Part shown: one piece after another, positions 9,501-17,122 of the stretch | Layout of the letters: every line of letters starts with the position of its first letter | How positions within the stretch are numbered: position 1 is the first letter of the stretch | DNA from: a virus | DNA: 64,000 bases | IMG/VR virus record: IMGVR_UViG_3300046318_000188 | Location: 1-64,000 of that record | Direction: 5' to 3' (one strand) | Notes under the pieces: model-generated | Seen by the model: the letters and a program-made list of their open reading frames with translations, nothing else | Told to the model about the DNA's origin: nothing | The model's database searches: none | Program-made: the position numbers and the translations under genes

Positions 9501-11809
9501 GTGCAGTTGCTATTGGTGTGTGTTCAGGAGTAACATCACAAGGATCCTCTACTGTTGCCATTGGTATTCTAGCAGGACAAACATCACAAAATTCAAGTGC
9601 AATTGCTATTGGTGGTAATGCCGGTAATTGCAGACAAAGACAATATGCGGTTGCTATTGGTGTTAGTGCTGGTTTACAATCTCAAAATACTTCTGCAATT
9701 GCTGTAGGATTACGAGCTGGTAACTGTAGACAAAGATGTAATGCAATTGCAATTGGTACAGATGCAGGTAAAACAGCACAAGGTTCTGTGTCGGTTGCTG
9801 TTGGTGCTGGTGCTGGTCAATCTAATCAGCTATGTACTGCTGTAGCAATTGGCACCAATGCTGGACAAACATCCCAAGGAAGTGGTACAGTTGCTATTGG
9901 TGCTAATGCTGGTCTCGTATCTCAAAATAATCTTTCGGTTGCTGTTGGTACCGGTGCTGGTGAATGTAGGCAAAGAGTTTGTGCAACGGCTGTTGGTCGT
10001 ATGGCTGGTAGATTTGCTCAAGGATGTTATTCTACTGCTGTTGGTTCTTTTTCTGGTTATCAATCCCAAAATGCTTACTCTGTTGCTATAGGATATCAAG
10101 CTGGTAATTGTCGCCAAAGACAAGGTGCAGTTTCTATTGGTAAATGTTCCGGTAAAATAGCACAAGGATGTTTTTCAGTTGCTGTTGGCCAAGGCGCCGC
10201 TCAATGTAATCAATCCTGTCGTGCAGTTTCTATTGGTGTTTGTGCCGGTAAAACAAGTCAAGCTCAATATGGTATTGCTATTGGTGTTTGTGCTGGATCA
10301 ATTAGTCAAAGAACTAATGGTGTTGCAATAGGACGAGTTGCCGCTAAGTGTAATCAAAGTGCTTGTTCAGTTGCTATTGGTTCTGCTGCAGGATATTTTG
10401 AACAAGGTACATCTTCAGTTGCTATTGGTGCTTGTACAGCACTATTGTATCAAAATGCTTATTCTATTGCTGTTGGTTCTTTTGCTGGTTATTGCCGACA
10501 AAGAACTCAAGCGGTTGCTATAGGTCGTTGTACAGGTAAAACGGCACAAGGTGCTTCAGCCGTTGCTATGGGTTATCAATCAGGTATTACATCACAAGGT
10601 GCTTCAGCCGTTGCTATTGGTAATGCTGCTGGTGCTACTAGTCAAGGTGCTTGTGCAGTAGCGTTTGGTAATTCTGCTGGATTTACAGGACAAGGCGCTT
10701 TTGCATTAGCAATTGGTACAAATTCAGGAAATTCAAATCAGGGTGTTTGTGCAGTTGCTATAGGTGTACAAGCAGGACAAATATCTCAAAACGCTCAATC
10801 AGTTGCTATTGGCCATGCTTCTGGATATTGTAGACAAAGAACTCAAGCAGTTGCTATTGGATATTTCTCAGGTCAAACTGCGCAAGGTGCTTGTGCCGTT
10901 GCTATTGGTTCTAATGCTGGAAATTCCAATCAAGGCGATTATGCCGTTGCAATTGGTTCTTGTGCTGGCAAATGTAATCAAGTTGCAACTAGTGTGGTTA
11001 TTAGTGGATGTACTGTACCAGTTAATGCAGTACAGGCAGGACTTTATATTGCTCCAATCCGTGTTTGTGCTGGTAATACAACACAAGCCGTATACTATAA
11101 CACCACAACCAAAGAATTAACATATACAGCACCTACTGGTGGTGGAAATGGTGGCGCTTCTGTATCTGGTTATTTGCCAAATTCTATTCTTTATGCTAAT
11201 GCAAATGGATACTTAGCAAATACTGCGAATGTACAATATTTTGCATCTAATAATTCATTCAAATTAAGTGGCGATTCTTCAGCTAGTAGTAATAAAGGAC
11301 TATTGCAAATTGGAGCTCCATTAACATTTAGTGACGTTAATATTTTAGGTACAATTACAAATAATGTTAATGGTTATACACAAGTAATTTTACAAAATCA
11401 AAGTAATGGTACTTCCGCTTCTGCTGATTATATTGTTAATAATGATACAATTACGGGTACATCAATTTATGGTGACTTTGGTATCAATAGTACTACATAT
11501 ACTGGCGCTTCACCGTTTTCTGCCGCAAACGGAACATATCTGTATGCAGCAGGTGGAACATTAACAGTTGGTACGAATGGTGCTAAAGATTTTAATATTG
11601 TCACCAACGATACATTAAGAGCTAATGTCAATGCTACCACAGGTAATATGCACGTTACTGGTAACGCATATTCGAATGCGATATATACTAATGGATTATA
11701 TTATGCAGCTAACAATCAGCCTTGGCCAATAGGCGGAGGTGGTGGCTCAGGATCATCAATTACAATAGGACAGGTAAGTGCAATAGCTAGAGGCTTTGCG
11801 TTACCATAA
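6545..11809 (+). CDS. Giant AIG-repeat fibre protein (1754 aa)
   Basis: Starts at TTG 6545; an in-frame TGA immediately two codons upstream excludes any other start, and AAGGGG precedes it. Architecture: N-terminal domain with the phage-fibre motif DGTRQTTAATGGG; linker; forty 16-residue repeats (6941-8860); cap with [11 protein letters not shown]; a second linker nearly identical in DNA to that of the preceding gene; thirty-seven more repeats (9212-10987); third cap; short linker; and a beta-rich C-terminal tip. Repeats resemble YadA/trimeric-autotransporter head repeats, so a long trimeric beta-solenoid stalk is likely. Cysteine is unusually frequent in the repeats. Probable long tail or whisker-like adhesin. 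Confidence 0.8.
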   Translation: MAISNTNSFVVKNGLTVGTTQTINPSGNVFTGNLTITGATSNGITFADGTRQTTAATGGGGGGSGNANTNGWLPNSIIFADSTGYLSNTPNLQFYGANNTLVVANAVFNSITLANTNIALGQCAAGGSPQGIFGIAVGAYAGKYNQGVNSVAIGNAGQVDQAFGAVAIGNGAGCSTQGCQSVAIGNSSGFTHQGQFAVAIGNCAGSTTQGGKTVAIGCNAGHSNQANSAVAIGFQAGKSYQSLCSIAVGNTAGSCAQGTHAVAIGSYAGSTGQAGYTVAIGSNAGTTSQSCYAVAIGNGAGCSTQGGQAIAIGRCAGKTTQSSCAVAIGHCAGLTSQGCAAIAIGTIAGGLNQGTQTIAIGSNAGSCSQNASSVAIGQNAAQYQQRACAVAIGHCAGRTAQGCYSVAVGIGAGNESQNAYSVAIGSYAGYCRQRTNSVAIGQNAGQSAQCIYAVAIGTNAGGSSQRCYSIAVGYSAGCTTQGPSAVAIGYTAGRCLQGGRSVAIGPEAATVNQGDCSVAIGRMAGNCNQGGCGAIAIGLQAGYTLQNVSAIAIGACAGYCRQRFQAVAIGKCAGKIEQGCSSVAIGYQAGTTTQNYGSVAIGSVAGYNTQGNRAVAIGQEAAQTTQGNFAVAVGYIAGNATQGENAVAIGKAAGQTSQNTLSVAIGSCAGNCRQRASAVAIGNAAGYTEQGTYAVAIGTGSGQATQGNCAVAIGSAAGFFEQNTQSIAIGTNAGYCRQRACAIAMGQNAGQTAQGQYAVAIGPNAGVTCQTTKSIAINASCVALNPTEQGLYINPVRNDTGNTTQAIYYNTTTKELTYASPTGGGSSSGYLANAVIFANSAGYLSNTVNISFYSANNTLVVANAVFNSITLANTNIALGTGAGASGQNAYSIAIGLNAGQCRQRACAVAIGKCAGKTEQCTQAVAIGKCAGRTAQNSSAIAIGGNAGNCRQRTMAVAIGVCAGRTAQGACSVAISRNAGKCNQSCSAVAIGVCSGVTSQGSSTVAIGILAGQTSQNSSAIAIGGNAGNCRQRQYAVAIGVSAGLQSQNTSAIAVGLRAGNCRQRCNAIAIGTDAGKTAQGSVSVAVGAGAGQSNQLCTAVAIGTNAGQTSQGSGTVAIGANAGLVSQNNLSVAVGTGAGECRQRVCATAVGRMAGRFAQGCYSTAVGSFSGYQSQNAYSVAIGYQAGNCRQRQGAVSIGKCSGKIAQGCFSVAVGQGAAQCNQSCRAVSIGVCAGKTSQAQYGIAIGVCAGSISQRTNGVAIGRVAAKCNQSACSVAIGSAAGYFEQGTSSVAIGACTALLYQNAYSIAVGSFAGYCRQRTQAVAIGRCTGKTAQGASAVAMGYQSGITSQGASAVAIGNAAGATSQGACAVAFGNSAGFTGQGAFALAIGTNSGNSNQGVCAVAIGVQAGQISQNAQSVAIGHASGYCRQRTQAVAIGYFSGQTAQGACAVAIGSNAGNSNQGDYAVAIGSCAGKCNQVATSVVISGCTVPVNAVQAGLYIAPIRVCAGNTTQAVYYNTTTKELTYTAPTGGGNGGASVSGYLPNSILYANANGYLANTANVQYFASNNSFKLSGDSSASSNKGLLQIGAPLTFSDVNILGTITNNVNGYTQVILQNQSNGTSASADYIVNNDTITGTSIYGDFGINSTTYTGASPFSAANGTYLYAAGGTLTVGTNGAKDFNIVTNDTLRANVNATTGNMHVTGNAYSNAIYTNGLYYAANNQPWPIGGGGGSGSSITIGQVSAIARGFALP
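6941..8860 (+). repeat. Forty tandem 48-bp AIG repeats, module B
   Basis: I count forty 16-residue units; unit 2 lacks one residue and unit 25 has one extra, otherwise the 48-nt period is exact. Consensus xAVAIGxxAGxxxQGx with invariant Q14. Confidence 0.8.
9018..9098 (+). repeat. Direct repeat of linker DNA (copy at 5021-5101)
   Basis: About 80 nt encoding the [18 protein letters not shown] linker are the same as 5021-5101 with a single early substitution (A/G), a long near-identical direct repeat between two different genes that implies recent duplication or gene conversion. Confidence 0.85.
9212..10987 (+). repeat. Thirty-seven tandem 48-bp AIG repeats, module C
   Basis: Thirty-seven uninterrupted 16-residue units with exact 48-nt spacing. 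Some units are near-identical to one another (e.g. the units encoding [15 protein letters not shown], near 9355 and 9595). Confidence 0.8.
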
Positions 11810-11832
11810 TTTAATTATTAGGAGATTATAAC

Positions 11833-12576
11833 ATGGCAGCAAATCAGGCACCAATTTATTCAATTGCAGGCGATATTCAAGGTGGAGATATTCTAACTAC
11901 CGCAGCGGCAGATTATACTGGTCAAGGTGTTAACAACGCTTCAGTATTTACTGCTGATTCTACCAATGGTGGTTTTGTACAAAGGTTACGATTTAAATCT
12001 TTAGGCACAAACGTTGCAACCGTTGCTCGTATTTACATTAATAACGGAAATGGTCGTTTAGCTGCAAGTATTGCTGCTGTATCTGGTACACCAACAGGCA
12101 CCCCAAGCACTACAGGGGGTACACTATATGCAGGATCATATTTTGCCAAAATTGTTGCAATTGACCAATATGGATCAAAAACCGCAGCTTCTACTGAAAC
12201 TGCTTCTGTGGCCACCACTGGAACAACCGGTTCTATTGCTTGGGCTTGGACATCAGTAACCGGTGCCGTATCATATCGTGTTTATGTTGGACCTGTTACC
12301 GGTGGTCAAGCTTCTTATTTTGAAACTACAACAAACAGTTATACACAAACAACTGCTGTTGGTATAAGAGATAATTTATCAACAGGTGTTAGTAATAATA
12401 ACCAGTTTTATGGTGAAGTTTCTTTACCAGCAACAACAGCAACCAATACTGCAGCAACAACCGATGTAGATTATCCTTTAAACTTTGCATTACCGCCATC
12501 TGATAGAATTGTTGTAGGCCTTGCAACTACCGTAGTAGCCGGATGGCAAGTAACGGTAATCGGCGGAGCTTATTAA
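11833..12576 (+). CDS. Virion structural protein with inserted Fn3/Ig-like domain
   Basis: 247 residues behind a clear RBS (ttaggagattataac). Residues 1-75 and about 185-247 form a compact phage structural scaffold ending WQVTVIGGAY. The middle (about 80-180) is Ser/Thr-rich with AGSYFAKIVAIDQYGSKT and SYRVYVG, typical of an Fn3/Ig-like module that phages commonly insert into surface proteins. It lies between fibre genes and its stop overlaps the next start (TAATG). Exact position in the virion unknown. Confidence 0.6.
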   Translation: MAANQAPIYSIAGDIQGGDILTTAAADYTGQGVNNASVFTADSTNGGFVQRLRFKSLGTNVATVARIYINNGNGRLAASIAAVSGTPTGTPSTTGGTLYAGSYFAKIVAIDQYGSKTAASTETASVATTGTTGSIAWAWTSVTGAVSYRVYVGPVTGGQASYFETTTNSYTQTTAVGIRDNLSTGVSNNNQFYGEVSLPATTATNTAATTDVDYPLNFALPPSDRIVVGLATTVVAGWQVTVIGGAY

Positions 12577-12749
12577 TGGACTATGTTTATCTTGACTTTA
12601 TAGATTTTAAAGGTTATCAGGAATCTCAAAACGGACAAGTAACTCGTTATGTTGATGAGCAAGGTAATTTTTTGTTTAATATTACACCCGAAGGTAATGG
12701 TGGAATATTATTGGATGGTAATCCTATTAGATTAGATTGGATGTTATAG
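12576..12749 (+). CDS. Small hypothetical protein, 57 aa
   Basis: The ATG at 12576 overlaps the upstream stop (TAATG), favouring this start over the in-frame TTG at 12543. The product is acidic and beta-rich with the segment NITPEGNGGILLDGNPIRLDWML. The next gene starts 2 nt after its stop, so it is translationally coupled on both sides. I do not recognise a family; context suggests a small virion or fibre-assembly component. Confidence 0.6.
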   Translation: MDYVYLDFIDFKGYQESQNGQVTRYVDEQGNFLFNITPEGNGGILLDGNPIRLDWML

Positions 12750-12750
12750 A

Positions 12751-13758
12751 ATGTTAGACTTTTCTCATGTACTTGATACTCCTGGATATGACATTCAGAA
12801 ATTTATAGGTCATAGTTCTGCTACTGCATCTACAGGTGCTGGTGGCCAACAATGGCAAACTTGGAGAAAACCTAGAGGCGCTAAATTTGTTTATATGTTA
12901 GCAGTTGGTGGTGGTGCTTCAGGAGGTACAGGAACAAATACTGCAACAACATCAGGCGGTGGCGGTGGTGGAGGATCAGGAGCACAATCAACATTATTAA
13001 TTCCTGCTATGTTTGTTCCTGATGTTCTTTACATCTTGTGTGGAATGGGTGGTCGACCTGCAGCAACAATAGTAACGGCTACCGCAGGTGTTGGCGGTAC
13101 AGTTACTTACATCTCAGCCGAACCTTTTGAAACCGTTGTACCATTAACTAACGCTGTATATTTACTTGCTGGTGGTGGCGGTGGTGGTTCTGCTGCTTCT
13201 GCAACAGTTGCCGGTGGTGCAGGTGCCGCTGGTGGTGCTGGCGCAATTACTACAGCACCTTTAGCTGGAAAAGGACAATTCTCCTTTATTGCAGGACAAG
13301 CCGGCACAGCTGGCGGTAACGGTACTGCTGGTACTACTGGTGCTACTCTAACTATTCCAGTAACAGGACTTATGGTTACAGGTGGTACGGGCGGTGGAGG
13401 AAAAACAGCAACAGTATTTTCTACTGGTGGAGCAATTACTAGTGCTGCTGGTGGTATCAGTGCATTAAATACCGACACTTTTCCGTTGTCTATACCCGTT
13501 GCAGCTGCAGCGGCCGGTGCAACTCCCGCAGTTCCCGGCCGAAATGGAATTATATTAAAAAACTCTATAATGCATTTTGGCGGCCAAGGTGGCGGTTCTG
13601 CTTCAGAAACATCTGGTGGTATTGCTGGTGCCGGAGGAAATGCTGCTCCGGGTTCTGGTGGCGGCGGTGCAGGCGGATCATCAGTCACAGCCGGTGTAAA
13701 TACATTAGCCAGACCAGGTGACGGTGGTGATGGATTTGTTTTGATGATTTCATTTTAG
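12751..13758 (+). CDS. Glycine-rich fibre/adhesin-tip protein
   Basis: 335 residues. A short N-terminal head contains QQWQTWRKPRGAKFVYMLAVGGG, the aromatic entry to a Gly-rich domain, followed by blocks of Gly/Ala/Thr with GGGGGGG runs up to the end FVLMISF. Such Gly-rich (polyglycine II-like) sandwich domains occur in T4-like distal fibre adhesins (gp38 type), where loops determine receptor specificity. It is co-translated with the two genes upstream. The FVLMISF end matches the closing strand of this domain type. Function as receptor-binding tip is inferred. Confidence 0.6.
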   Translation: MLDFSHVLDTPGYDIQKFIGHSSATASTGAGGQQWQTWRKPRGAKFVYMLAVGGGASGGTGTNTATTSGGGGGGGSGAQSTLLIPAMFVPDVLYILCGMGGRPAATIVTATAGVGGTVTYISAEPFETVVPLTNAVYLLAGGGGGGSAASATVAGGAGAAGGAGAITTAPLAGKGQFSFIAGQAGTAGGNGTAGTTGATLTIPVTGLMVTGGTGGGGKTATVFSTGGAITSAAGGISALNTDTFPLSIPVAAAAAGATPAVPGRNGIILKNSIMHFGGQGGGSASETSGGIAGAGGNAAPGSGGGGAGGSSVTAGVNTLARPGDGGDGFVLMISF

Positions 13759-13792
13759 AGTGGTATATGTTTGGTAATATGTGTTAAGTTGG

Positions 13793-13821
13793 TTGAAATT
13801 AAGTAATACATATTATATAAT
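13793..13821 (+). promoter_or_regulatory. sigma70-type promoter TTGAAA-17-TATAAT
   Basis: -35 TTGAAA at 13793-13798 and -10 TATAAT at 13816-13821 with a 17-nt spacer, 25 nt before the oxygenase start. It lies in the only sizeable gap after the Gly-rich gene. Confidence 0.6.
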
Positions 13822-13845
13822 GGTTATATTTAATGGAGAAATATT

Positions 13846-14544
13846 ATGACGGATGAAGTACAAATTATTGGTAATGATGGTGAAGTTTCGGTTTCAGATG
13901 TGTTACAAGAAACTCATTATTTCACTACAGGGATTTATCAAATTAATAAACCAGAGTTCCTTACACCTGCTAGAGAAGTGGCTTATGAATCACTTAAACA
14001 GGTAAAAAAAGAAGTTGATTTAAATAAAATATATCCTGCTTATATGTCTTATAGTTTTGCTGATGATCCTAGATTATCTGATTTGGTTACTTACATTGGT
14101 CTATCTGCTGGAAATATATTAAGGTCACAAGGCTTTAATATGGATAATTCAGAGGTTGTATTCAATGAATTTTGGGCTCAAGAACACCATCAGTATTCTG
14201 GACAAGAAGAGCATGTTCATCCAGGTCAACAAATTTCTGGTTTCTATTTCCTAGATGTTCCACAGGATTCTTCATTGATTACTTTCCATGATCCTAGACC
14301 AGCAAAGAAAATGATGAATCTTGCAGAACAAGATATGAGCCAAATTACCTATGCTAGTGCTGCAATCAATTTTGTTCCAACACCTGGACTATTGATGTTC
14401 TCTAATTCTTGGTTACCACATACATTTACTAAGAATGCTTCAAAGAAATCATTTAAATTTATTCATTTTAACCTTGGTGTACGATATGTTGTTCCCACAC
14501 AAACAACACCACAACCACCAGTAAATTCACCTGAAATCGTATGA
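13846..14544 (+). CDS. 2OG-Fe(II) oxygenase-like protein (TIGR02466-type)
   Basis: 232 residues. Metal ligand pattern of the double-stranded beta-helix fold: H124 in EEHVHPG, Asp in ITFHDPRPAK about 20 residues later, and His in SWLPHTF near 187, with a following basic residue region for 2-oxoglutarate. The conserved block WAQEHHQYSGQEEHVHPG..SGFYFLDVP is characteristic of a phage/bacterial putative 2OG oxygenase family. These enzymes hydroxylate protein or nucleic acid substrates; the substrate here is unknown. It has its own sigma70-like promoter and overlaps the next gene by 4 nt. Confidence 0.7.
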   Translation: MTDEVQIIGNDGEVSVSDVLQETHYFTTGIYQINKPEFLTPAREVAYESLKQVKKEVDLNKIYPAYMSYSFADDPRLSDLVTYIGLSAGNILRSQGFNMDNSEVVFNEFWAQEHHQYSGQEEHVHPGQQISGFYFLDVPQDSSLITFHDPRPAKKMMNLAEQDMSQITYASAAINFVPTPGLLMFSNSWLPHTFTKNASKKSFKFIHFNLGVRYVVPTQTTPQPPVNSPEIV

Positions 14545-14816
14545 ACAAGTATCACATCAGATTTAATAAGAGTAGAGGACAGCCAGGTCGTGGTACCAAA
14601 GACCATGTCTGGCGAGTCTTTGAAAATGGTACTAAAGAATATCTCTTTAAGCATGTCAATATTAATGTGCCAATGTATGATGAAGTTACTGGTGATGGTC
14701 AAGGAAACGATGACTGGAACTTTGCCTGTGAAGGTCAGCTGATAATTGACAAAGAAAATTCAACAGCCATTATAGTGAGCCTTGAAACCACTTGTAGTCC
14801 TACCAAACGGGACTAA
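14541..14816 (+). CDS. Conserved phage hypothetical protein, 91 aa
   Basis: The ATG overlaps the stop of the oxygenase gene (ATGA). The protein has a basic N-terminus, KSRGQPGRGTKDHVWRVFENG, and an acidic C-terminal half with a beta pattern. I recall similar short proteins next to virion genes in aquatic T4-like phages but know no function. Translational coupling to the oxygenase suggests related use. Confidence 0.6.
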   Translation: MNKYHIRFNKSRGQPGRGTKDHVWRVFENGTKEYLFKHVNINVPMYDEVTGDGQGNDDWNFACEGQLIIDKENSTAIIVSLETTCSPTKRD

Positions 14817-14817
14817 A

Positions 14818-14825
14818 CATAAATA
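14818..14825 (+). promoter_or_regulatory. late promoter candidate CATAAATA
   Basis: T4-late-like octamer directly after the preceding stop codon and 26 nt before the next virion gene. Confidence 0.5.
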
Positions 14826-14850
14826 ATACATTATACAAGATAATGTACCA

Positions 14851-15399
14851 ATGACGACATCAATCCAAACAGCACTTGACCAAGCCAATGCAGCTATTGC
14901 TAGTATTGGTGCTTCATTGGTTACATTACAAAACCAAAGTGATTTATTAAATGTTACGCCGGTTACGGTTAATCAACAGATAAGTATTCTTACTGCGGCA
15001 AATACAGATGTTTTCTATTTGTATTCGGACCATGGTGTTGTTAATGTTGGTGCTGCTAATGGCGGTATTATTTTTCCGACAGGCACCACACAACAAAGAC
15101 CTACGAGTCCACAGAGTGGTACTGTCCGATATAATACCAATTCTAGCTCTTTGGAGATATATACAAGTACATGGCAAGATGTTGGTACTGGTGCTTCAAG
15201 TGGTGGAAGTTCTGGTGTAAGCGGTTCTAGTGGTGGTGGTGGTGCAAACGGTGGAATTTTCTATGTTAGTTCACAACAAATTACTTCCAGTTTTGTATCA
15301 GGCAATGCAAATAATATCCTTTCAGTAGGACCATTAACACTATCAAACACATCGGTTGCAGTACAAATTACAGGTAATTCTGTATGGAAAGTTATTTAA
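14851..15399 (+). CDS. Putative short fibre/virion protein
   Basis: 182 residues. The N-terminal 35 residues are helical (ALDQANAAIASIGASLVTLQNQ), likely a trimeric coiled coil; next comes the fibre motif GTTQQRPTSPQSGTVRYNTNS..W, then a Ser/Gly hinge (GGSSGVSGSSGGGG) and a short beta C-terminus ending VQITGNSVWKVI. The RPxxPxxGxxRYNT block is shared with the next gene, so both probably attach or trimerise the same way. Predicted fibre component; no enzymatic motif seen. Confidence 0.6.
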   Translation: MTTSIQTALDQANAAIASIGASLVTLQNQSDLLNVTPVTVNQQISILTAANTDVFYLYSDHGVVNVGAANGGIIFPTGTTQQRPTSPQSGTVRYNTNSSSLEIYTSTWQDVGTGASSGGSSGVSGSSGGGGANGGIFYVSSQQITSSFVSGNANNILSVGPLTLSNTSVAVQITGNSVWKVI

Positions 15400-15410
15400 A
15401 GGAATAAAAC

Positions 15411-16466
15411 ATGACGCTTATTTTTGACGCAATCAACGGATTTAGAGATACTGGCACAGGCGCCTTAGGATTGCCTTCTGGTACTACTGCTGAACGACCA
15501 TCAAATCCAGCTAATGGTTACATGAGATATAATACCAATACTGCGGTAATAGAAACTTATGTAAATGGTTCATGGGGAACATATGTTTCTGGATCATATA
15601 ATGTACAAGCTCTTATTGTTGCTGGTGGTGGAGGCGGTGGAGGTGGTGCTGGTTGGGCTTGTGGAGGTGGCGGAGCTGGAGGTGTAGTTACGCTTGCAAG
15701 TTATTCTGTTACTTCAGGAGTTTTATATTCTGTTGTGATTGGATCTGGTGGTAATGCTGGCGCAGGTACTGTCGGTGCCAACGGCGGAAATTCAACTTGC
15801 TTTGGCCAAACTGCCGTGGGTGGTGGTGGCGGCACTACTGGAGGTGCTGGATCACCTGGAGGATCCGGAGGAGGCGCAGCTTCGGGACCTAATACAACCA
15901 CACCATACTATGGTGGAACTGGAACCACTGGCCAAGGAACTGCCGGAGGAAATTATCTAGGACAAGGTAATGATCCTAGTGGCCAAACAAGATCAGGTGG
16001 TGCAGGTGGCGGCGGAGCAACTACCGCAGGAACAGGTACAGCGAGTAACTCATCCGTGGCCACCACAGGTGGTACTGGTATGTTATCTTCAATTACAGGA
16101 ACATCAACATATTATGCTGGTGGAGGCGGTGGAGGTGGTGTAACACAAGCATATCCACCAAACTCTCCATATGGATATTCTATTGCAGGATCCGGTGGTC
16201 CAGGTGGTGGAGGACCAGGTACACAAAGTAATAGCACAGCGACTCCTGGTACTGCCAATTCAGGTGGTGGCGGAGGAGGATCCGGAGGATATTATAATCC
16301 TACTTTGTATCCAGGAAATGGCGGCAATGGTGGATCAGGCGTTGTGTTTATATCATATCAGAATTCAGTACAGAGAGGTACTGGAGGTACTGTAACGAGT
16401 TACACTTCAGGTGGTTTAACATATTGGGTTCATACATTTAACTCATCAGGAACTTTTACCGCTTAG
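15411..16466 (+). CDS. Glycine-rich fibre tip protein
   Basis: 351 residues. An N-terminal fibre motif (GTTAERPSNPANGYMRYNTN..YVNGSWGTYV) leads to a Gly-rich receptor-tip-like domain opened by VQALIVAGGGGGGGGAGW and closed by VVFISYQN, then a C-terminal strand pair. The same domain type is seen in the gene at 12751. Gly-rich loops with dispersed aromatic and Asn/Thr residues would be variable receptor contacts. It sits 11 nt after the previous gene, so the two are one unit. Confidence 0.65.
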   Translation: MTLIFDAINGFRDTGTGALGLPSGTTAERPSNPANGYMRYNTNTAVIETYVNGSWGTYVSGSYNVQALIVAGGGGGGGGAGWACGGGGAGGVVTLASYSVTSGVLYSVVIGSGGNAGAGTVGANGGNSTCFGQTAVGGGGGTTGGAGSPGGSGGGAASGPNTTTPYYGGTGTTGQGTAGGNYLGQGNDPSGQTRSGGAGGGGATTAGTGTASNSSVATTGGTGMLSSITGTSTYYAGGGGGGGVTQAYPPNSPYGYSIAGSGGPGGGGPGTQSNSTATPGTANSGGGGGGSGGYYNPTLYPGNGGNGGSGVVFISYQNSVQRGTGGTVTSYTSGGLTYWVHTFNSSGTFTA

Positions 16467-16524
16467 AGATTTATGTTGTAAAACTATATAATAGTTAGTG
16501 GTTTTTTATAAAAAAGGTGATTAT

Positions 16525-17094
16525 ATGATGTTTAAAAATACTTATTGGTTTTGGGAAGCAGAAATTAAACCAGAAGTTTGTGATAAGTGGGTTAACGAAC
16601 ACTTTAACAATAATGAGATTGAAGAAGCTACAGTAGGTACTGGTAAAGGTGATTATATAAAAAACAATGATGTTAGAATTACTGATGTTGTTTGGATAAA
16701 ACCAGGAACAGAAATTTTTGATACTATTTTTAATTATGTAAAAAGTGCCAACATGAATGCTGGATGGAATTTTGATTTGTCTGGTATGGAAGATGTACAA
16801 TTAGGAAAATATTCAGATGGTGGATTCTATGATTGGCATATTGATGCTTTTGCCCCAGAAGAAGGTAATTGGCAACGAAAATTAAGTTGCTCAATACAAT
16901 TAACTGATCCTGATATGTATGAAGGTGGTGATTTAATTATAAAAACATCATTACAAGGAAGTACTGAAATGGTATCTAGAAAAAAAGGAACTATTGTGGT
17001 ATTTCCTAGTTTTGTGGAACATAAAGTAACGCCAGTCACAAAAGGTACAAGATACTCTGCTGTGTCTTGGATGAAAGGTCAAGCATTTAGATGA
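16525..17094 (+). CDS. 2OG-Fe(II) oxygenase, PKHD-type prolyl hydroxylase-like
   Basis: Start chosen at ATG 16525 because AAGGTGA precedes it by a few bases; a GTG at 16498 lacks an RBS. Core motif: YSDGGFYDWHIDAF supplies His-x-Asp, IQLTDPDMYEGGDLII is the next conserved strand, and PSFVEHKVTPVTKGTRYSAVSW supplies the distal His and the Arg that salt-bridges 2-oxoglutarate. This matches the PiuC/PKHD-type family closely. Family members hydroxylate prolines or other targets; in phages possible targets include collagen-like fibres, such as the one at 3232, but this is inference. Confidence 0.85.
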   Translation: MMFKNTYWFWEAEIKPEVCDKWVNEHFNNNEIEEATVGTGKGDYIKNNDVRITDVVWIKPGTEIFDTIFNYVKSANMNAGWNFDLSGMEDVQLGKYSDGGFYDWHIDAFAPEEGNWQRKLSCSIQLTDPDMYEGGDLIIKTSLQGSTEMVSRKKGTIVVFPSFVEHKVTPVTKGTRYSAVSWMKGQAFR

Positions 17095-17122
17095 TTATCA
17101 TCAAATGAAAAGGAAAAAGTAA

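Noticed and set aside
13107-13688. 193-aa minus-strand Pro/Ala-rich ORF
   Set aside because: Antisense shadow of the Gly-rich fibre gene (Gly codons read as Pro).
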